Below are positions 20,963 through 32,215 of a DNA stretch of 64,000 nucleotides, in pieces. The position numbers and the translations under genes were made by a program. Within the stretch, counting starts at the first letter, position 1. Each line of letters starts with the position of its first letter. This DNA comes from Zygnema cylindricum (lineage: Eukaryota; Streptophyta; Zygnematophyceae; Zygnematales; Zygnemataceae): assembly GCA_037447655.1 (NCBI GenBank), contig JBBHKE010001973.1, positions 341,326 through 405,325 of the forward strand, in the 5' to 3' direction. The notes beneath the pieces are model-generated. The model searched no databases. It saw only the letters and a program-made list of their open reading frames with translations, and was not told where the DNA came from.

Positions 20963-21419
20963 TGTTGGACTTAGCCCTTTGTTAGAAGCTTTTCTTGTTT
21001 TTCTCAGTTAACTCTGTTTTACTTAATAACGAAAACTAACATTCTAGTTTACGTTATTTAGTTAGTTCCTTTATTCCAATTTACATTATTAAGTCAGTTT
21101 TCCTTTTATGTTCTTTTAGCTTAATTTAAAACGTCCAGCTTAGCATCTAGTGCCAGATCCGATCCTAAGCTGTCCACCGCCTACTTAGAGATCTTGTCTC
21201 TTGCCCTTTCGGAATTATGTGTCAGATGACCTTTCAGGTCACCTACGGTCTCTAGACTTTGAGAAGTCACTTCGTGTCATTCTCTGCTCTACTTAACTGC
21301 CTAAATCTTTTGTATCAATTACCTTCTTAATCAAAACAATTTGTTTTGCTCTCTCTTTTGTCTTTTTCACTTTTACTTTCCTTCCTACTTCATCTGCTGC
21401 CATGTCATTCACTACAATA
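20963..21419 (+). repeat. Copia-3 5' LTR
   Basis: It begins TGTTGGACTTAGCCC and ends ACTACAATA directly before the primer site. No partner LTR exists in the window, so its borders rest on the TG start and the PBS position. It contains the gag ATG (21402). Confidence 0.7.
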
Positions 21420-22381
21420 GGTTATGGGCCTTTCAATGCTAATACCGTTGCTAAATTTAATGGCTCGGATTTCAAAGGATGGAAATATCAAATCGAGCAT
21501 CTTTTTCGTCGCGAAAAACTCTGGTCCATTATTAACGGTAGTGAGGTTGAGCCATCCGACGCTGCTACCAAACCTGCGTGGCTACTCCGAAATGAGGAGG
21601 CTCACTCTCGATTGGTTCTAGCCCTTGAATCTACCCAACTTGACCTCATCCGCGACGCACACTCGGCTCATGACGCATGGCCATTGCTGTCCAATGCTTA
21701 CGAAGTTAAATCCTGGTCTAACAAACTTCTCCTTCGTCGGCAGTTGAACACCTGTCAGAAACTGCCAACCGAATCTATTCAACAGTTTGTTCACAATGTC
21801 AAGTCTATTGCCGGCCGACTCAAAAGTATCGGTGCTACAGTTTCGGAGGAGGATATAATTTCCGCGATCCTAGGAGGCTTACCTACCTCCTACTCTGCAT
21901 TTATTTCATCTATTGACAACTCTTCTGTAGTCATCACTATTCCGTCACCCACGAAGAAACTAAGCAAAATCTTCCCCCGGTTCCTGGTGTTGCTCTGGCA
22001 GCTATCACTCCGTCTAACCGGCCACCTAAGACATCTTCTTGTCTTTACTACCGTGATATGACTCACGTCATCGACGACTGTCCGGCTCTTCGACGAAAAC
22101 TCGAACGACAAGGAGGATCTGATCGAACGGGAGGACGTGGACGGAACAATATGCGCGGTCCTAATCATGGTCACGCCTCAACGGCCGAAGCTACCTTTCC
22201 TCATTCCCAAGAATATTTTGCGCCGACAAATCCTTTCATCCATTCTCCAGTGTACGGCCACAATATGATCGGTGATACTCCACAGATGACCCCGGTCGCC
22301 CAACCGTACCATCATTACTTATACGGTCAAGCTATCCCTCCTCCAATTCCAACTATCCCTATTACTCCGACACCTGTTTAA
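21402..22381 (+). pseudogene. Copia-3 gag (deletion, damaged zinc knuckle, stop)
   Basis: It starts MSFTTIGYGPFNANTVAKF and runs through the gag domain (EHLFRREKLWSIINGS, SRLVLALESTQLDL, ILGGLPTSYSAF). Near 21950 a deletion removes the 'LTARLLHEE' segment and shifts frame. The zinc knuckle reads CLYYRDMTHVIDDC, so the second Cys is replaced by Tyr. A TAA at 22379 separates gag from protease, whereas intact relatives are one frame. Confidence 0.85.
21420..21430 (+). promoter_or_regulatory. Copia-3 primer-binding site (half-tRNA type)
   Basis: GGTTATGGGCC is complementary to the initiator-Met tRNA anticodon loop. It lies in the gag frame as Gly-Tyr-Gly, six codons after the ATG. Confidence 0.75.
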
Positions 22382-22459
22382 TATCCTTCACATCCACCGG
22401 ATTACGGATTTGCTCTTGCCACATCCGCGGTCTCACATTCACCTGTCATCGATTCCCCT

Positions 22460-23506
22460 ATGCTGACCGATTTATGGATCGTGGACTCTGGCGCTTCACA
22501 TCACCTCTCCTCACGCTCCCATTGGTTCACATCCATATCGCCACTTCGTCCTCCGATGACGATTTTGCTAGGAAACAATGTCGCTTTACCTGCCACTCAC
22601 CATGGACAAATCTCCACTGCCGGTTTTTCCACCGCCAAGTCACCAATCACTCTCTCTCATGTACTGTTCGTCCCCGGTCTCAAAAAGAATTTTTTTTTTC
22701 TGTTGGCGCCGCACTTAATCAAGGCGCCACAACTGTCTTTTCTACTACCATTGTCGCTTTCCTTTCCCCACACAAGTCTCAGTTGGGACTTGGCATAAAA
22801 TCAGGATCAATCTATATCCTTTCCAACTTCCAATCTGTTGGATACGCCAACATGGCCACATCCTCATCTTCTCACACATTGGCGAAATGGCATCTTCAAT
22901 ACGGTCATCTTTCCTCTTCCAGCCTCCACTTATTAAGCAAAGGCCTTGTCACTGGCCTTGACTCATTTACCAACAAAAATCTTGATTTTTGCTCAAGATG
23001 CGTCGAAGGCAAATTGACTCGACCATCCTTTCTGTCTAGCAAATCCAACTCTAACGGTCCCTTGTCATTAATCCACTCTGACCTTTGTGGCCCGATGTCA
23101 GTACCCAGCCAAACTGGAGCACTCTACTTTGTTACATTCATTGACGATGCAACCAGATTTTGCCATCTTTTTCTCCTACGTCGAAAATCTGACACCTTTC
23201 AAATATTCCAACAATACAAATCATTAGTTGAAAAATCCCTTGACTGCCGCATCAAATGTCTCAGAACTGACAACGGCGAGGAATACTTCTCTACCGAATT
23301 CTCCAATTTTCTAACCACTCACGGAATAATTCACCAATCAACAGTTCCTAACACCCCACAACAGAATGGAGTTTCGGAGAGGTACAACCGTACCGTAATC
23401 AACATGGCACGTTCCATGCAGCACTTTGCAAAACTGCCCACCATATTTTGGGCAGAATCCGTCACGACTGCTAATTACCTACGAAATCTATGTCCCACCT
23501 CCGCCC
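22460..23506 (+). pseudogene. Copia-3 protease-integrase, truncated by an insertion
   Basis: The protease block WIVDSGASHHLSSRSHW is open from 22460. An expanded T-run near 22695 (AATTTTTTTTTT) causes a frameshift. The integrase then continues: WHLQYGHLS, HSDLCGPMSVPS, RTDNGEEY (the usual GG is GE), QQNGVSERYNR, FWAESVTTANYLRNL. The frame enters the Copia-4 LTR at 23507 and stops at 23529. Confidence 0.88.
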
Positions 23507-23924
23507 TGTTACAGGTAAAGCCATTGTAACAAATAGAGTGGAGAGAATGGGAACAGACAGAATGCTCTGTTTTAATGAATGTTTTAAAACTGATACAAAA
23601 CAAAAGGAAAGGATAAGCTAAATAGAGAAAATATCTCGAGAGTGTCCTCACGAGAATTAAACCGTACTTTCCTATTTTGAAGAGGCACTTGACCTTTCGG
23701 CCAAGAGCCAAGGTGAAGATTTATAGACATATCTTGACCCGAATCTTATCACGTAAAACACATTGATTGTAAAAACCAGAAGGACTGAAACACTGAAATC
23801 CTAGATACTAGGACAGACTGCAGAGTTCTAAATATCGAAATTCTAGATGACAGAATTCAGAATTTCGCTATTTAAAAACATTGAACAGAAACGTAATCTT
23901 CTATCAAAGACTACTCTTCTAACA
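23507..23924 (-). repeat. Copia-4 3' LTR
   Basis: 418 bp, with perfect TGTTA...TAACA ends. It abuts the integrase reading of Copia-3 at CCGCCC|TGTTAC. The minus-strand end includes the gag ATG context. Confidence 0.85.
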
Positions 23925-23937
23925 CCCGCTCTCTTTG

Positions 23938-25002
23938 TTAGAAGGTAAGACCAGCAGAAGCTCGATGCAGTTCGAACTGAGGTCTATGGAGAGACTTGGT
24001 GAGGAAGTCCGCCATCTGGAGAGAAGCCAGGCAGTATTGAAAGGTGAGAATTCCAGTTGAGATAGTTTCCCGTGTAAAGTGGAACTGAATGTCTATGTGC
24101 TTGGTTCGTCGGTGATGAACTGGGTTACTCATTAGCGCGAGGGCACCTTGGGAGTCATTGAATATCTGAGTTGGGGAAGTTTTGGGAAATTGAAGATTTG
24201 CAAGGAGAGATCGGAGCCAGATTGCCTCCTTGGTAGCATGTGTCGTTGCCATATATTCAGCCTCATTTGAGGACAAGGCAACGGTAGGTTGCTTTTTGGA
24301 GGCCCAAGAGACAAGAGCTCCTCCGAGTGAGAAGCAGACACCAGAGGTGGAGCGGCGGGTGTCAAGGTCTTCCCATTTAGTCCGCATCGCAAAAGCCAAT
24401 AAGGGTAGGAAAGTCGCCACCGGAGAAGGTAAGGCGTAGGGATTTGGTGCCTTGAAGATAGCGGAGGACTCGCTTAGCCGCAAGGAGGTGCTCAGGGGTT
24501 GCGTTAGAACAAATTGACTAAGCTGCCCGACTGCAACAGCAATGCCTGGCCTAGTGCCAGTCATAGCATACATGAGACTGCCGACCATGGATCTATATAA
24601 GTCATGGATGTCTCCGTGGACACGCCCACCATAGTTTGAAGCAAGTTTGGTGTTTGCATCTAAAGGAGTGGAGACAGGAGTACAGTTTGACATAGAGAGC
24701 CTTTCTAGGACCTCAGAGATATACTTCTCTTGAGAGAGGTGAAGGGTTTTGGTATGACAATCACAGGTTACTAAAATTCCAAGGCAATATTCTTATTCCC
24801 CTAAATCTGTCATTGCAAAATAAGAATTAAGCATGTTTTTGACGTGCAGAATTGCAGACAGAGAGGGACTAGAGAGAAGAAGATCATCGACGTAAATGAT
24901 GTTGATTAAAAGGGACTCGTTTTTACTTTTGAAGAATATACCAAAGTCGGCTGCAAGCTTACAAAAGCCTTCACGTATGAGGATGGCTTCAAGGTGTTCA
25001 CT
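23938..25002 (-). pseudogene. Copia-4 RT C-terminus and RNase H (broken)
   Basis: It continues the frame after the TGA at 25003-25005: RT with YVDD (IIYVDDLLLSSPSL), a second stop where relatives read GELEYC, then RNase H with ALSSNEAEY (relatives SSTEAEY) and [10 protein letters not shown], ending [13 protein letters not shown] at 23938. A frameshift lies in the '[22 protein letters not shown]' region near 24510. Confidence 0.88.
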
Positions 25003-28000
25003 TCAAACGGGAGGGGCTTGCTTCAAGCCGTAAAGAGATTTGAGGAGGCGACAGACGAGATGCTCATTGCCCGGGGAGATATAACCTTCGGGTTGGCGAA
25101 CAAATATCTCTTCCTTGAGGGCGCCATAGAGGAACGCCGTTTGCACATCCATCTGATGGACGTGCCAATCTAAAGAGGCGGCGAGAGAGAGAAGGATGCA
25201 GATGGAGGCGAATTTGGCCACAGGTGCATAAGTCTCTGTAAAGTCAAGCCTTTCTTTTTGAAGAAATCCCTTCGCAATAAATCTGGCTTTGAACCGATCT
25301 AGGGTTCCGTCAGATTTTGTTTTGACTCTAAACACCCATTTAGCGCCGATGACTTTTCGATCTTTAGGGAGGGGTGTAAGCTCCCAAGTTCTATTTTTTT
25401 GGAGAGACGCGAATTCCGCATCTGTAGCCGCTTTCCATTCTGCGGCATTCGGGCCTGCCATTGCCACAGCAAAGGTTGGAGGGACATCGAAAATATTGGC
25501 GACGCCATGAGTGGTGCGCCTAGCTTCGATTCTGGCGCTTTTCCGGAGGCCAGAGGACTGAACAGGCAGAGAGGCTGCAGGAAGTACACTGGGAATAATG
25601 TAAGGAGGCTCATTTGAGCGGATGGGAGAGAGGGAGTAGGGATCGGAGAGGGTCTTTTGTAGAGATAGGGAGTGTGATGAAAGGAGAGGAGTAGATGAGG
25701 TTCGGGCAAGGGAAGAGGAGGGAGAAGAAAGAGGAGGGGTAGAGACGGAGGGAATGGAAAGATATGTGGGGGATATTACTGAAACTGGAGCTGTTGGAGG
25801 AGGCGAGTTGTGAACGGAAGGAGAAAGGGAAGGAGGAGAGGGGTAAAGGAGTTTGTTTAGCAAGGGAGTTTCATCAAATGTGACATCGCGGCTGAGTGTG
25901 ACTTGGCGTTCTTGGATTAGCCATATTCGGTATGCCTTTGACTCGTTCGAATATCCGACCATGTAGCCAAGTTTTGCACGGCTGCTCCATTTTCCAGCGG
26001 GCATAAGATCCTTGATCCACGCAACGCTACCGAATATTCGTAAGTGACTGACGCTCGGTTTTATGCCTGTCCAAGCTTCGTGAGGTGTGAGATTTGGGAG
26101 AGTAGAAGTCGGGCATAGATTTCGGAGATAATTTGCCGTTGTAACGGATTCTCCCCAGAATATTGTTGGGAGGCCGGCAAAATGGAGCATGGAGCGTGCC
26201 ATGTTGATGACGGTACGGTTGTACCGTTCAGCGACGCCGTTCTGTTGAGGTGTGTATGCCACTGTAGTTTGGTGTGTGATTCCATGAGCAGAGAGAAACG
26301 AGGCGAATTCCGTGGAACAGAATTCGCCGCCGTTGTCTGTACGGAGAACTTTGATTCGAGAATTGTGGAAATTTTCTACTTTTGCTTTGAATTGTTGAAA
26401 CGTAGCAAAAGTATCTGATTTTCGGCGAATTAGGTAGAGGTGACAGTAGCGTGTGGCGTCGTCAATAAATGTTACAAAATATTGAGAGCCATTGTGACTC
26501 TGAACTGACATTGGTCCACATAGATCAGAGTGGATTAAATCAAGTGGTCCGTTGGATTTGGACGTACTTGAGGGAAAAGATGGTCGAGAAAACTTTCCTT
26601 CGACGCAACCGGAACAAAATGGAAGTTTCTGATTGGCCAAAGGTTCCAGTCCAGTCACAAGACCCTTGGTCAAGTCATGGAGACTGGATCCGGACAGGTG
26701 GCCATATCGGAGGTGCCACTTTGAGAAGGTAGCTTGTGAGGAAGCGACGGCCATGTTGGCGAATCCAATGGGCGAGAAGGACGAGAGGATGTAGATGTCG
26801 CCTCTTTTAACTCCGAATCCGACCGTAGATTTTGTTGGGGATAAAAAGTTAACTCGATCGGAAGAAAAAACGGCTGTTGCTCCTTGTTTCAAGGCCGCAC
26901 CGACAGAGAAGAGATTCTTTCGTAATTCCGGTACAAAAAGGACGCTGGAAAGAGTAATACTGGTTTGACGGTTGGAGTTGGAAGGTGTGACTGTACGACC
27001 AATATGAGTGGCTGTGAGCGTACTGTTGTTGCCAAGTACGATTGGCATTGGTGGACTGAGTGGAGTCATAGATGAGAACCAATCGGAGCGGGATGATAAG
27101 TGATGCGATGCTCCCGAGTCAACGATCCAAGCGGAGTCAGGGACCTGTGATGATTGTTGTACCGCGGAGGACAATGCGAATCCGTAATCGGATTGCGTCA
27201 TTGATGGTGGCTGATTGGGATTGTCCACCGGTGAGTGGAGTACGGGTGGTTGGGTAGACGCCGACAATGGATAAGTAGGAACGTATCCTGGGATTCGCGA
27301 ACCGGAGTGATCCGCCAGATGAGTTGGGCCGTACGGATAGTGGGATGCGACAAAAGGATTGGTCTGGGAGAACTCCAAATTTCCAAGAGCAAATGTACTC
27401 TCAGCAGATGAAGCTTGGCCGTGGTATGATCCACGCCCTCCAGGATGACCTCGTCCACCAGTACGGCCGGGTCCACCTTGTCGTTCATTTTTGCGTTTAA
27501 GCGCCGGACAGACATCTATGATGTGATCTGACGCTCGGCAATAGCGACAGGTGGTGGAGGAAGATTTTGGGGGCCTGGGATTGGGTGAAAAGGTCGCCAG
27601 GGCGACTCCTGATTTTGTTTGAAACGATTGTTTCATTTCCTCGTGAACCAGTCGCGCAGTTAGGGTCGGAATGGTTAGAGCAACTGGAGAGTTGTCAAGG
27701 GAGGAAATGAGGGAGGAATAGTAATCCGGTAAACCTCCAAGGATAGCTGAAATAAGATCATCATCGGAGATTGGCGATTTGATACTTTTAAGTTGACCGG
27801 CCAGCGACTTGAGGTGTTGGACGTAGGTTTGAATAGAATCAGTAGGCAACTTGCGATAAGTATTCAGCTGCCTCTTGAGAAAGAGCTTGTTGGACCAGGA
27901 CTGATTCTCATATGCAGAGGTCAAGAGTGACCACGCATTGTGAGCAGAAACTGCGTCGCGGACAATGTCGATCTGTGATGACTCAAGCGCGAGGACAAGC

Positions 28001-28209
28001 CGAGAGTGGGCTTCCTCGTTTTTAGCGAGCCAAATTGTTTTGGCAGCAGCGTCAGTTGGTTCGAGTTCGCTGCCACTAATGATCGACCACAGTTTCTCAC
28101 GACGAAATAGATGTTCTATCTGGTATTTCCAACCGTAAAAGTCTGTCCCATTAAATTTGGCAACGGTGTTGGCGTTGCCGGGCCCATAACCTGTTACAGG
28201 TGAAGCCAT
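25003..28209 (-). pseudogene. Copia-4 gag-pol, open for 1068 codons then stopped inside RT
   Basis: The single frame starts at 28209 inside the LTR with MASPVTGYGPGNANTVAKF. In order it holds the gag domain, CCHC knuckle CRYCRASDHIIDVC, protease WIVDSGASHHLSSRSDW, pre-integrase WHLRYGHLSGSSL, integrase (HSDLCGP, RTDNGGEF, QQNGVAERYNR), a Pro/Ser-rich linker, and RT up to LYGLKQAPPV. There a TGA replaces the Trp of the usual 'PRVWSEH'. It is the best guide in this window to the native gag-pol fusion layout. The rest of RT and RNase H follows in 25002-23938 with further lesions. Confidence 0.92.
28181..28191 (-). promoter_or_regulatory. Copia-4 primer-binding site (half-tRNA type)
   Basis: GGTTATGGGCC(C) abuts the LTR end ...GTAACA. 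The 12-base match to the complement of initiator-Met tRNA GGGCCCAUAACC is exact, and the site is in the gag frame (Gly-Tyr-Gly-Pro). Confidence 0.8.
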
Positions 28210-28931
28210 CGTAGCAAATAGAGTGGAGAGAATGGGAACAGACAGAATGCTCTGTTTTTAATTAATGATTAAAAACTGATACAAAACAAAAGGAAAGGAT
28301 AAGCTAAATAGAGAAAATATCTCGAGAGTATCCTCTCAAGAACTAAACCGAACCTTGCGATTTCCGCGCTACGGACAACCGGTGGGAGCGGTGAGAAGAT
28401 GTGGCGCACGCGTCCACGTCGCCCCCCTTTCATTCCGCTTTACGACGCGCCGGGCCGCGCGGACATCGTGTGTATAAATATGTTCAGGGTTTTTTTCTCA
28501 TTCGTGTTTTTTTTTATAAAAAAAAAAACACGACCACTCAAAAACCCTAAAGTAAAATGTAAGGTACCCGGGCGGTATCTTGCGAACGGTGAGAATAACG
28601 CCTCTTTTGGGTGTAAAATACGATTCTCACCGCTCCCACCAACCGGGCCAACTCGTAAGAAACCTTGTCTGTACTTTCCTATTCTGAAGAGGCACTTGAC
28701 CTTTCGGCCAAGAGCCAAGGTCAAGATTTATAAACAGATCTTGACCCGAATCTTATCACGTAAAAACACATTGATTGTAAAAACCAGAAGGACTGAAATA
28801 CTGAAATCCTAGATACTAGGACAGACTGCAGAGTTCTAAATATCGAAATTCTAGATGACAGAATTCAGAATTTCGCTATTTAAAAACATTGAACAGAAAC
28901 TTAACTTCTATCAAAGACTACTCTTCTAACA
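28192..28931 (-). repeat. Central LTR of the Copia-4/5 array (with insertion)
   Basis: 740 bp, with the same TGTTA...TAACA ends as 23507-23924. It is longer because a 303-bp foldback-like segment (28358-28660) is inserted. Apart from that the two LTRs are highly similar. It serves as the 5' LTR for Copia-4 and the 3' LTR for Copia-5. Confidence 0.85.
28358..28660. mobile_element. Foldback-like insertion inside the central LTR
   Basis: It is absent from the sister LTR. It is bordered by a 7-bp direct repeat AACCTTG (28351-28357 and 28661-28667). The interior has a 17-bp inverted repeat GGTGGGAGCGGTGAGAA (28381-28397) / its complement (28624-28640) and a central A/T hairpin (about 28490-28550). 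It is GC-rich at the left and has no transposase. The family is unknown. Confidence 0.6.
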
Positions 28932-30458
28932 CCCCCTCTCTTTGTTAGAAGGTAAGACCAGCAGAAGCTCGATGCAGTTCGAACTGAGGTCTATGGAGAG
29001 ACTTGGTGAGGAAGTCCGCCATCTGGAGAGAAGTCTGGCAGTATTGAAGGTGAGAATTCCAGTTGCGATAGTTTCCCGTGTAAAGTGGAACTGAATGTCT
29101 ATGTGCTTGGTTCGTCGGTGATGAACCGGGTTACTCATTAGCGCGAGGGCACCTTGGGAGTCACAGAATATCTGAGTTGGGGAAGTTTGGGGAAATTGAA
29201 GATTTGCAAGGAGAGATCGGAGCCAGATTGCTTCCTTGGCAGCATGTGTCGCTGCCATATATTCAGCCTCAGTTGAGGACAAGGCAACAGTAGGTTGCTT
29301 TTTGGAGGCCCAGGAGACAAGAGCTCCTCCGAGTGAGAAGCAGACACCAGAGGTGGAGCGGCGGGTGTCGAGGTCTCCCCCCCAGTCCGCATCGCAAAAG
29401 CCAATAAGGGTAGGAGAGTCGCCACCGGAGAAGGTAAGGCGTAGGGATTTGGTGCCTTGCAAATAGCGGAGGACTCGCTTAGCCGCAAGGAGGTGCTCAG
29501 GGGTTGGGTTAGAAACAAATTGACTAAGCTGCCCGACTGCAACAGCAATGTCTGGCCTAGTGCCAGTCATGGCATACATGAGACTGCCGACCATGGATCT
29601 ATATAAGTCATGGATGTCTCCGTGGACAGGCCCACCAGAGTTGGAAGCAAGTTTGGTGTTTGCATCTAAAGGAGTGGAGACAGGAGTGCAGTTTGACATA
29701 GAGAACCTTTCTAGGACCTCAGAGATATACTTTTCTTGAGAGAGGTGAAGGGTTTTGGTAGGACGATCACGGGTTACTAAAATTCCAAGGCAATATTCCA
29801 ATTCCCCTAAATCTGTCATTGCAAAATAAGAATTAAGCATGTTTTTGACGTGCAGAATTGCAGACAGAGAGGGACTAGAGAGAACAAGATCATCGACGTA
29901 AATGATGATGATTAAAAGGGACTCGTTTTTACCTTTGAAGAATATACCAAAGTCGGCTGCAAGCTTACAGAAGCCTTCACGTATGAGAATGGCTTCAAGG
30001 TGTTCACTCCAAACGCGAGGGGCTTGCTTCAAGCCGTAAAGAGATTTGAGGAGGCGACAGACGAGATGCTCATTGCCCGGGGAGATGTAACCTTCGGGTT
30101 GGCGGACAAATATTTCTTCCTTGAGGGCGCCATAGAGGAACGCCGTTTGCACATCCATCTGATGGACGTGCCAGTCTTGAGAGGCGGCGAGAGAGAGAAG
30201 GATGCGGATGGAGGCGAATTTGGCCACAGGTGCATAAGTCTCTGTAAAGTCAAGCCCTTCTTTTTGAAGAAATCCCTTCGCAACAAATCTGGCTTTGAAC
30301 CGATCTAGGGTTCCGTCAGATTTTGTTTTGACTCTAAACACCCATTTAGAGCCGATGACTTTTCGATCTTTAGGGAGGGGTGTAAGCTCCCAAGTTCTAT
30401 TTTTTTGGAGAGATGCGAATTCCGCATCTGTAGCAGCATTCGGACCTGCCATTGCCAC
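28926..30458 (-). pseudogene. Copia-5 RT-RNase H, 5'-truncated
   Basis: A 510-codon frame covers the whole RT (WELTPLPKDRKVIGSKWVF ... HQMDVQTAFLYGAL ... IIYVDDLVLSSPSL) and RNase H ([32 protein letters not shown]). Near 29045 a one-base loss shifts the last 30 or so codons out of frame relative to Copia-4. Protease, integrase and gag are missing upstream, with the body ending near 30636. The RT catalytic residues are intact. Confidence 0.9.
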
Positions 30459-30692
30459 AGCAAAGGTTGGAGGGACATCGAAAGTGGCAATATTGGCGAC
30501 GCCATGAGTGGTGCGCCTAGCTTCGATTCTGGCGCTTTTCCGGAGGCCAGAGGATTGAACAGGCAGAGAGGCTGCAGGAAGTACACTGGGAATAATGTAA
30601 GGGGGCTCATTTGAGAGGATGGGAGAGAGGGGAGGTACAGCACCGACATTTTAACATTCAAGGTATACGGTACAAAACCCCATCTCTATTAT

Positions 30693-30886
30693 GGTTTAAA
30701 AACATCGCTATTAGTGTTGATGAAATTTTCGTATCTTAAAACATCTCTTAAGGACGGTTGATATTGAAAGGTAAGATCCTCAGCTTCCGATTGACGGTCT
30801 CAAATTGAAAATCAAAATCGAACATGAGTGTACGGAGAAAAGATGCTTTGAGTGGCGAAAATATTATTTAACACTAAATATTGGTG
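30693..30886. mobile_element. Degenerate MITE of the CACCG...TATTAG family (copy F)
   Basis: The left part (ATCGCTATTAGTGTTGATG near 30704), a TTAAAACATCTCTTA block, the core GAAAGGTAAGATCCTCAGC, and the right part (GTGTACGGAGAAAAGATG ... AACACTAA ... GGTG at 30883-30886) match the 41991-42215 element in order. The ends are decayed. Confidence 0.55.
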
Positions 30887-31649
30887 GGCAGCTCACCTCT
30901 ACCCGCTCTTTCTTTTTCTGTTAATCGAATACTCAAGTTTCGGCCAATTTCCTTCTTACCTTTTGTGGCCATCTCCTGCCATCTTGGCCGCCCAATTTGG
31001 CGTGACACTAGTCAGGCAACAATATTACGCAAGCTCAGCTCGTTTTGGCAGAAACTCTTTGTCGCCGACAGCCATGGTTTCCTCCTAAGGTTTTTTGCCA
31101 TCCTCTTCGCGTATCCGGCGCCAAACTTGGCGTGCAGGAGTCCTACAGAAAGTATCTTCAAGGACCTTTCTATTAGTGGGCAACTCGGCTCCATCCGTTC
31201 TCCCGTTTTTTCATAATCGGCTCTGCCAATTTAGGCCGATTTAATTTTTTCCCTTCTTGGAGATCTCCAACCATCTTTACCACTCAAATTGTCGTGATAT
31301 TTGCGAGTATTTCGTAGACTTTCTTATTTTCCCGACAGCTCGGATGCTTCGGCCATGGTTTCCTACTAGCGTTTTCCGGCCTTTCTTTTGTATCCGGCAC
31401 CGAATTTGGAGTGTGATCAGCCGCAAGTTTTTTCAACTACCTTTCTTTTATCACCCAAGGAACAAGTTTTATTTCATCTTTCATTTTACCTACTCGGGCT
31501 CACCAAGGAGAGCTTTCCGGGCGACTTTTTCACTTCCATCCACCGCGCCCAATCCCAAAACGGTTTTGGCTCGTCCCTTGGCTAATAGTCGCCTTCTGTG
31601 GAGTGGTCTCCTATTGAATTTTTTAGTTTTTTTCTCTTCTACGACTGAT

Positions 31650-32045
31650 GGAGTTTTCAGCCTTTATCGCCCCTCCTCGTCTTCGGGAACAACCTCACAT
31701 TCAACTTTCTACATCTCTTTCACCACTACCTCCATCACGACCCCCAACTTCTCTTGGCGGTTCATTGGTATCGGATGTCGGTCCATCAAGCCAAACATCA
31801 CATCCTCCATCTTCGACCCCTTTATCGCTGACCCATTTGGTTTTGGAGACGACAACAATTCCCGTACCCAATACGGGGCCTTCCCGAGTTCCGTGTCTTG
31901 GGTGTGGCAAGTTGTACGCCGCGAGGGCGGTATCTCAAGACATTCGAAAGCTTGCCCAAGGACCAAGACTGGCATTCCCCCTTGTTCCCCTAAACATCCT
32001 ACGCACCCTCCTGTTCGTCGTAAACCGTCTCCGTCTAATAAGTAA
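31650..32045 (+). pseudogene. Non-LTR element N-terminal zinc-finger region
   Basis: Two frames overlap here. One gives CLGCGKLYAARA and, after a +1 shift at about 31926, the other gives GGISRHSKACP. Together they make a C-x2-C...H-x4-C finger, as found at the N-terminus of some non-LTR retrotransposons. It is followed by a Pro/Lys/Arg-rich segment, consistent with nucleic-acid binding. The frameshift makes it non-functional. Confidence 0.5.
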
Positions 32046-32215
32046 TTTATTCGACGCCATGATGTTCTGGGGTGCTATCACTTTGGCTACCCACATCCGC
32101 GTCTCTACACCCGTATTCCCTATCATCTTCGAGAACCTATCTAAACAACTTTGCGTCTGCCTTTGGAGTTATTGGCTAATGATTTTTATAATGAGCGGCA
32201 TGGCATTTACTATTC

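Larger units (their letters stand above)
20963..23506 (+). mobile_element. Copia-3: 5' half of a plus-strand Copia element
   Basis: It consists of a 5' LTR (20963-21419), a half-tRNA primer site, gag, protease and most of integrase. It stops abruptly at 23506 where the Copia-4 LTR begins. RT, RNase H and 3' LTR are absent from the window. It is the same superfamily branch as Copia-2 and Copia-4 but a separate subfamily by LTR sequence. It carries a stop and frameshifts. Confidence 0.88.
23507..30636 (-). mobile_element. Tandem Copia array: LTR - complete body - LTR - partial body (Copia-4/5)
   Basis: On the plus-strand map the order is LTR (23507-23924), full minus-strand gag-pol body (23925-28191), LTR (28192-28931), then a second body (28932-about 30636) covering only RT and RNase H. 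The two bodies are nearly identical where they overlap, and they share the central LTR. The junction at 30636 is abrupt, without an LTR or target duplication. The structure fits unequal recombination between copies, or one element inserted precisely beside another and then truncated. Confidence 0.85.

Noticed and set aside
20963-30636. Search for missing upstream glycosylase exons inside the Copia region
   Set aside because: The interval is fully explained by Copia sequence. No HhH-GPD or Fe-S-type peptide was seen on the minus strand there or in 20350-20960.
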